A stretch of DNA of 64,000 nucleotides from Saprospiraceae bacterium. GTDB taxonomy: Bacteria > Bacteroidota > Bacteroidia > Chitinophagales > Saprospiraceae. The notes under the pieces are model-generated. The model worked only from the letters and a program-made list of their open reading frames with translations. It ran no database searches and was not told the DNA's origin. This document shows positions 58,850 through 64,000 of the stretch, piece by piece. Each line of letters begins with the position of its first letter. Position 1 is the stretch's first letter. Made by a program: the position numbers and the translations under genes. The DNA lies in assembly GCA_020627705.1 (NCBI GenBank), contig JAHDGJ010000013.1:1-64000 (forward strand), in the 5' to 3' direction.

Positions 58850-61051
58850 TTAATTTTTTACCAGTCTTTCTAACACCCCACCATTATCGATAACGAGTTC
58901 TGCTGAGACATACCCTCTATTAATGGCTTTAACTCTTGCCGATTCTGCATCTTCTAATGTTCTGTAGCCACTGAGCACAAATATGGTCCAACCTTTTTTA
59001 GTCCATTGCTCAATTTTACCTAGATCCTTTACTGAACTAAGATCAAAAAATTGAGGCTCTTCGTAAGAAGCCAATCGTACTTTATAGTTACTAGCATATG
59101 GATCGCTTTCACCGGCAGATTCGACAGCCAATTGTACCTCATGTAGATCTAATGGTTCATGCGCAATAAAAGCATCTCTAAATCCGAGTCTTCTAACATC
59201 CTCCAAGACTGCTTCTGCCTCTGTTCTATTTAGATAAAATCCTAAACGAATCTTGGTAGAATTCGTTTTGTATATTTTATAGAGGTTACCATACTTAGTT
59301 AGTGCTTTGTAATCATTTAGATTTACTTTGCTCCTAAACAGAGCAGCTACTTGTATAAAATAAACATCGTCTTGAGCCTTTAGAATTTCGTTAACTGCTA
59401 CAAGCTTTGCAGTGCTTAATTCTAAATCCAATCGCATTTCTGCTTCTGTTGCAGCGGTTGCACTAACTTCAGGGTTTACAATAACATCTGTTTTAGCAGA
59501 AGGCAGTTTGACCCTTTCAGGTACTTCGTCTGTATTTTGATAGTCAGAAATTTTAACTCTTTCTGGTACGAATGCCGTTGATTCAGAATCTTCAATTTTC
59601 GCAGAAGGCGGAATTGCCTTTACTTGATTAGACTCCAATTCACTCAATTTAAATGCCTTAGGTACTTCTAGCTCTTCGTTTACGCGCTTAGCATTGCTTG
59701 CCATGGCATCTGATTTTTGCATATCGTTCAAATTCACTGCGGTAGGCACTAATGCTTCTTCGTACACTAATAGATCCTCTTGATCAAGAGGTGTTGCTAT
59801 ATAGATGTCGTCTTTACCCCTACCACCTAAGCGATTGGATGTAAAATAAAAATCTCTAGTTCTAGGATTAACCGCGAAGAAATAATCATCAGACAAAGAA
59901 TTCACTCCTTTCCCCAAATTGTGCGCAAAACTCCATTCTCCGTCAACCACTTTTGATTTAAACACATCGAAACCTCCTAAGCCATGATGAAAATCAGAAG
60001 AGAAGTATAGATGTTGTCCATCGAAATGCGGCGTTATTTCGTTACCTGATGAGTTTACTTGTCCACCCAAATTTTCTGGGTACGTCCAGTCTCCATCTTT
60101 AAAGTAGCTCACATATATATCATAACCACCAAACCCTCCAGGTCTATTGGAAGAGAAGTATAATGCAGAGCCTCCAAACGCCAAACATGGAAAGCCTGTG
60201 GCATACCCTATTTCGTTATGTTTGAATGGAATCTCATCGGCAAAGTCCCCATTTTCATTTGCTTCTGCCAAATAGATACTTAGATCATTGTCTTTGACAC
60301 CGACAAAATCAAAACCATTTTTAAATTCATTTTTCGTATACGCACAACGACTTAGATTTGTCGCATATGATATTGGTCCCATATTTTGATCTTCCTTAAT
60401 TGCGTCTCTCAAAAGATGCAAAGGATCATTCATACTAGGATTATCACTTATCGCATATACCAATCTATTCTTAGACTTTGCACGGATGTGTTGATCCTTT
60501 CTATCTCCAACTACCCCATCCAAACTTTTCCTAAATGATGAAAACACTACTTTACCCTTGTAAAAAGAAACTCCGAAGTCAGCATATTTAGAATTTGCTC
60601 CAAACAATTGCAAATCAAATTTCTCTATGTCTTTTAGGTTGTTTTTAGCGAATTCGCAACTTTGCGCATAATGCTCACCAATGATTGGATCATGCTCCTT
60701 GTAGCCCCAGTACATTTCTTGAGCTTCATCATACTTACCAATGCCTTTAAGGGTGTGAGCATAATTTAAGTAATGAGATGGATGCTTTTCAACCGATGGA
60801 TTTGATTTTCTGTACCACTGTACAGCCTCAATCGGCCTATTGGTTTTACGATAAGACTCTGCCAACCTGAGTTTAGCTAAATCATTGTTTGCATCTTCTT
60901 CTTGTAAAGACTTGTGGTAATTTGAAATAGCCAAATTATAGGCTTTTACCTCGAATTGTTTGTTAGCCTTCTTGAATAATTTTTGCGCGTGAGATCCGGT
61001 TATTCCTAAGCCAAATAGCGCTAAAAAGACTAATGAAATCTTCTTAGACAT
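58850..61051 (-). CDS. TPR/PD40 beta-propeller envelope protein with two SPOR domains
   Basis: A 733-residue exported protein (signal ending GSHAQ). Residues 25-130 are TPR-like (AISNYHKSLQEEDANN, EAVQWYRKSN). Residues 150-430 are a PD40/WD40-like propeller (ALYFSSNRPGGFGGYDIYVS, LYFSSDFHHGLGGFDVF, FYFTSNRLGGRGKDDIYIA). Residues 430-550 are a low-complexity linker with about five degenerate VPxxVKLxD-type repeats. The end holds two SPOR-like domains (YFIQVAALFRSK, YKVRLASYEE), which bind denuded peptidoglycan. The TPR-PD40 part resembles PorE of the type IX secretion system, but PorE ends in an OmpA-like domain; here SPOR replaces it as wall anchor. Orthology to PorE is uncertain. Confidence 0.85.
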   Translation of the reverse strand: MSKKISLVFLALFGLGITGSHAQKLFKKANKQFEVKAYNLAISNYHKSLQEEDANNDLAKLRLAESYRKTNRPIEAVQWYRKSNPSVEKHPSHYLNYAHTLKGIGKYDEAQEMYWGYKEHDPIIGEHYAQSCEFAKNNLKDIEKFDLQLFGANSKYADFGVSFYKGKVVFSSFRKSLDGVVGDRKDQHIRAKSKNRLVYAISDNPSMNDPLHLLRDAIKEDQNMGPISYATNLSRCAYTKNEFKNGFDFVGVKDNDLSIYLAEANENGDFADEIPFKHNEIGYATGFPCLAFGGSALYFSSNRPGGFGGYDIYVSYFKDGDWTYPENLGGQVNSSGNEITPHFDGQHLYFSSDFHHGLGGFDVFKSKVVDGEWSFAHNLGKGVNSLSDDYFFAVNPRTRDFYFTSNRLGGRGKDDIYIATPLDQEDLLVYEEALVPTAVNLNDMQKSDAMASNAKRVNEELEVPKAFKLSELESNQVKAIPPSAKIEDSESTAFVPERVKISDYQNTDEVPERVKLPSAKTDVIVNPEVSATAATEAEMRLDLELSTAKLVAVNEILKAQDDVYFIQVAALFRSKVNLNDYKALTKYGNLYKIYKTNSTKIRLGFYLNRTEAEAVLEDVRRLGFRDAFIAHEPLDLHEVQLAVESAGESDPYASNYKVRLASYEEPQFFDLSSVKDLGKIEQWTKKGWTIFVLSGYRTLEDAESARVKAINRGYVSAELVIDNGGVLERLVKN

Positions 61052-61206
61052 TTTGTATGAGTTTTCTTATTAAATATTACAAAAATCAAATATATGAAAT
61101 ATGCTGCATACGAGGTAATAATATATGATATATTTCTATATATATAGATAATTGTAATATGTTTGGGCCCTAAAGCCCCATTTTTATTGATTTGAGCACT
61201 ATGTAA

Positions 61207-62193
61207 TTATTTTTTGTCTAGTCGACTAAGTAGGAGTACGGAGAGCAATCCGAACACAAAAGAAAGGACCACAGCAAGTATTCTGGGGTCGCTATAAAGA
61301 TATTCCGCGGGCAGTACATTCACCTCATTTAAGATCTTAAATTCGGTATTAGGGTTGTCTGCGAAAAACTGAAAGCTTGGATTTGAAATAAGATTGGAAT
61401 TTTCTTTATTTAAAATTAAGGTTGGATTTCTCCAAGGCCATATTTTAAAAAGCGAGCCCAGCATAAACCCTGTTAAAAGAGCAAAGGTCTGAAACCTGTA
61501 ATTTTTGAACGTCCAACTTAAAACCCTCGAAAAAACAATCAGCCCTATCAAGGCACCAATTCCAAAGAGTAATAACACTCTAAAGTGATCAAAAGAAGGA
61601 GAAGATATGCAACTTTTCAAGGCAGGAATAACAATGGTGTACATGCCCAGAAGCAATAAAATAAAACTCCCGGATATGCCCGGCAACATTAAAGCAGATA
61701 TGGCTATCGCACCAGAAAAAATCAGCATGAATGCACTCGTCGATCCGCCAATAGGCACTGTTTGTGTGATTCCAAAAGCAATAAAAAAACCAACTAGCAA
61801 TAGCCCAACTTTTGGTAAGTCCCAAGTTGGAATAAGTTTGGCGATATAAAAACTAGAGGAAAGAATGAGTCCGAAAAAAAAGGCCCAAAGGGGTTCCGGA
61901 AAATTGTGCAGTAAATAACTTATAAATACAGTACCCAACAATATCCCTCCGACCATACCGACAAGTAGAAGGGATAGAAACGTGCCATCAATTGCTTTCC
62001 AAAGGCCTTTAATTCCATCCTTTCGATACGTATGGATCAATGAAAAGTCAACAGATTTAATAGCATTCAACAAGCGCTCATAAATACCAGTTATAAACGC
62101 AATGGTACCTCCACTCACTCCTGGGATAACTTCTGCCATTCCCATGAGTGCGCCTTTTAATACCAAAGAAATAGGATTCGTTTTATTTTCCAT
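61207..62193 (-). CDS. DUF368 family undecaprenyl-phosphate translocase (PopT-like)
   Basis: A 328-residue polytopic inner-membrane protein. It has both repeated family signatures, GMAEVIPGVSGGTIAFITG near the N-terminus and LMLPGISGSFILLLLGMY in the middle. DUF368 proteins (PopT) were identified as translocases that return undecaprenyl phosphate to the cytoplasmic face for wall and lipopolysaccharide synthesis. The start overlaps the end of the upstream gene by 11 bases. The 155-base gap before the envelope-protein gene is AT-rich with one weak GGGC/GCCC hairpin. Confidence 0.9.
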   Translation of the reverse strand: MENKTNPISLVLKGALMGMAEVIPGVSGGTIAFITGIYERLLNAIKSVDFSLIHTYRKDGIKGLWKAIDGTFLSLLLVGMVGGILLGTVFISYLLHNFPEPLWAFFFGLILSSSFYIAKLIPTWDLPKVGLLLVGFFIAFGITQTVPIGGSTSAFMLIFSGAIAISALMLPGISGSFILLLLGMYTIVIPALKSCISSPSFDHFRVLLLFGIGALIGLIVFSRVLSWTFKNYRFQTFALLTGFMLGSLFKIWPWRNPTLILNKENSNLISNPSFQFFADNPNTEFKILNEVNVLPAEYLYSDPRILAVVLSFVFGLLSVLLLSRLDKK

Positions 62194-63328
62194 GTTCCCT
62201 TCCTAATATATTTCCACTTTCAAATTGAAGCTCTAATTTTTTTTGCTTTCTTTTATCCTCTTCACTCAATTCTACCTTACCAATGGCGTTTAGGTCTGGT
62301 TGACCAGCATTTACCCAAGCTGTATACCATAAACTGGCCAACGATAAGATGGCATCACGCATACGTTCTTCTACCATACCGTCCATTTTTTCAGCATATG
62401 CCTTTGCAAATTCCGGACACTGTATTCGCATAGTATACTCTAGCCGTTCGTCATAACACCATTGCTTGTCTGAAGGGAATGTTTGAGTCAATTCTTTTTC
62501 GATGGCAAGTACTTCGTTTAAAAGCAGATGACTATCTTCAATTACCTGCCAAAAATATTCTTCCAAATCATTGATGTAGGTTGCTTTACCAACCATAAAA
62601 TCATATTCAGCATCGGCAAATAATTCTGGAATCCGGCTTTCCCAGAAAGCATGAATACCTACTTGATTCGTCAACTGACCGTTATAATTTTCTGTGGTAT
62701 GCAATGGGACATGTGCATCTCCTATATAATGCCCCATTTCTGCAGAAATTCTCAAAATCCTTTTTTCGTCCTTCGCCTCAAAAGCTCTTGTTAATTTTTC
62801 TTGATATTGAAGCATCCAATACGGCAAAATACCATAGGAGCTAAAAACATCATCTACGTAAAAAGTTTTACCAGTACTAAGGGGTATTTCAAAGGGATTT
62901 AAATCCGGTCTATATTCTACAGTCTTTCTTATTTCTAAAATGTCATCTTTAGAAAAGGTTTCTTTTATTTGATCAAGGGATACCTTGATCGAATCTTCCT
63001 CTAAAACCAACATTGGCTCAGAATAAAACAGGATGGCTTCCCAATATTTTCGGGGTACCGTTTCAAATGGATTTTCTCCCCAATGGTCAATATCGATATA
63101 ATGCCTGACGGCTTCATGTTTGGTGGCATACCGTCTTTTGTCAGGATCTACAGCATGCTGGGTTAAAAACTCAATATTGCTTTTATAAAAGCCAAACATT
63201 TCCCATGGCAATGAAAACACTGCCATTCGGTTGATTTTTCTATGCCCATAAAAACCCCATTCTGGACCGGCGGGAATGGCGGCACAGAAAATCAAAAATA
63301 CAAGCAGTAAAAATCCCTTATGTCTCAA
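62183..63328 (-). CDS. Exported zinc-dependent phospholipase C / S1-P1 nuclease-like protein
   Basis: A 381-residue protein with a signal peptide (MRHKGFLLLVFLIFCAAIPA). After cleavage it starts near EWGFYGHRKINR, with the Trp and His that coordinate zinc in the family. Further ligands lie in HYIDIDHWG, in MGHYIGDAHVPLHTTENY (His-x3-Asp-x-x-x-His pattern) and in GIHAFWE. The fold is shared by zinc phospholipase C and S1/P1 nucleases, so the substrate may be a phospholipid or a nucleic acid; periplasmic location is expected. It overlaps the DUF368 gene by 11 bases, suggesting co-expression. Confidence 0.85.
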   Translation of the reverse strand: MRHKGFLLLVFLIFCAAIPAGPEWGFYGHRKINRMAVFSLPWEMFGFYKSNIEFLTQHAVDPDKRRYATKHEAVRHYIDIDHWGENPFETVPRKYWEAILFYSEPMLVLEEDSIKVSLDQIKETFSKDDILEIRKTVEYRPDLNPFEIPLSTGKTFYVDDVFSSYGILPYWMLQYQEKLTRAFEAKDEKRILRISAEMGHYIGDAHVPLHTTENYNGQLTNQVGIHAFWESRIPELFADAEYDFMVGKATYINDLEEYFWQVIEDSHLLLNEVLAIEKELTQTFPSDKQWCYDERLEYTMRIQCPEFAKAYAEKMDGMVEERMRDAILSLASLWYTAWVNAGQPDLNAIGKVELSEEDKRKQKKLELQFESGNILGREHGK

Positions 63329-63398
63329 AGTCTTGAATTAATAATACACATGCCTAACCGAAAGTATGAGCAAACATGCTAAATGGCAACAAGATATG

Positions 63399-64000
63399 TT
63401 ATTGTTTGCCAGGCTCAAAAAAGAATTCTGCCGGCCTCAGTATGTTTTTTACGAGACGTTGTTGTACCAAAAGAAAATCATTCCAAGAGCAATCGATAAG
63501 ATACCTTTCTATCCGAGCAGTTTGTTCTATACTCATCGTGTTTACTTCTTGCATTTCGATATCCTTCAAAGGAAACATATTAAACCATTTCGAATCGCCA
63601 TTGCTGTACTCTATGGTAAACTTAGCAAAAGGAACCAATCTCGAAATTGAATCTCGTTGGTTATGATCGTTTTCTATGGACTCAGCACCAATCTTTTCGA
63701 ATGCTCTTAGATAGGCTTGAATGGCACCTTTTCGAATATTTCTACCTCCTTTTGTTAGTGGATTTAAAGGATCCACTTTAGCATTGTCTACATCGAGCAC
63801 AAAAGAATCGCTTTGGCTCTTTGGATACTCTACTTTAATCGAAGCAATTTTTGAAACATCTTCATGTAAAAACCTTCGATCCCTCCATTGCTCCGCTGTG
63901 GGAATAAATCGTTGCCGTATGCTCCCTTCAAAGGTGGGTAATTCCATAACATAGGGTTGATTACTTCCCTCCATTTGTACATAGGTCCCACGCTCATCTG
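63399..64000 (-). CDS. Truncated protein at the right edge, DUF4340-like
   Basis: Only the C-terminal part is in the window: the frame stays open from the Met at 63974 through the edge (preceding residues read DERGTYVQ), so the start lies outside. About 200 residues are visible, with beta-rich segments such as IRQRFIPTAEQWRDRRFLHED, KVEYPKSQSDSFVLDVDN and FTIEYSNGDSKWFNMFP. The pattern resembles DUF4340 domain proteins, some of which accompany gliding/ABC export genes; this is a weak guess. It ends 71 bases before the phospholipase-like gene on the same strand. Confidence 0.55.
   Translation of the reverse strand, partial: DERGTYVQMEGSNQPYVMELPTFEGSIRQRFIPTAEQWRDRRFLHEDVSKIASIKVEYPKSQSDSFVLDVDNAKVDPLNPLTKGGRNIRKGAIQAYLRAFEKIGAESIENDHNQRDSISRLVPFAKFTIEYSNGDSKWFNMFPLKDIEMQEVNTMSIEQTARIERYLIDCSWNDFLLVQQRLVKNILRPAEFFFEPGKQ

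Noticed and set aside
61139-61190. Terminator with GGGC/GCCC stem before the DUF368 gene end
   Set aside because: Only four base pairs and the T-run is on the strand without a gene; too weak to call.

Overview
The window looks like a chromosomal segment of a Bacteroidota, most likely a marine or aquatic member of the Saprospiria or a relative. The reasons are a SusC/SusD pair, a large surface protein with a gliding/type IX secretion C-terminal domain, CRTAC1-like FG-GAP lipoproteins, many lipoprotein signal peptides, TAnnTTTG-type promoters, a lycopene cyclase and overall low GC. The exact taxon is an inference; no rRNA is present.

Layout. 1-1.1 kb: the 5' part of a tRNA-Thr and a XerC-type recombinase. 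1.1-13.4 kb: a minus-strand surface-nutrient operon (SusC, SusD, internal terminator, vanadium-haloperoxidase-like lipoprotein, CRTAC1-like lipoprotein, large T9SS-type protein). 13.5-21.9 kb: housekeeping genes, with pdxJ diverging from a lipid cluster (cdsA, psd, surE, a small membrane protein, lpxB), then topA, a small secreted protein and ubiX. 22-33.2 kb: a DNA-damage/mutagenesis island with visibly higher GC. It holds a LexA-like S24 repressor and a single-pass membrane protein, divergent from Y-family polymerase dinB, a four-helix-bundle ORF bracketed by inverted heptamer arrays, a SRAP/HMCES protein, a DinB-superfamily protein, an AlkC/AlkD-like glycosylase, a second DnaE-type polymerase and an SF2 helicase. 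Two copies of the inverted repeat TGGAA-TAT-TTCCA lie between the divergent repressor and dinB operons, exactly where an SOS-type operator should be. 33.2-40.7 kb: crtY, folC-rarA-acyltransferase, Nudix, pyrE and an M42 peptidase.

40.7-52 kb: an interleaved arsenic and phosphate region, with ArsM, ChrA, a Na/Pi cotransporter, a secreted aspartic protease, a TonB receptor, a beta-helix-like lipoprotein, an aquaporin and a thioredoxin-type ArsC. A run of 11-bp-spaced TTAACA repeats (Pho-box-like) sits on the -33 element of the protease/Na-Pi operon, and a shorter pair lies upstream of the lipoprotein/TonB operon. My reading is that phosphate scavenging is controlled by a PhoB/PhoP-type regulator, and that arsenic resistance is kept beside it because arsenate enters with phosphate.

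52-64 kb: a UbiA-like membrane protein, a DUF3179 lipoprotein, trmD-FKBP-M20 peptidase-cdaA, miaE, a PD40/SPOR envelope protein, a DUF368 (PopT-type) lipid carrier transporter, a zinc phospholipase/S1-nuclease-like protein, and a truncated gene at the right edge. The most unusual items are the mutagenesis island with its operators and shared clamp-binding motifs, the four-helix-bundle/heptamer-array element inside it, and the Pho-box array. No intergenic gap exceeds 300 bases.
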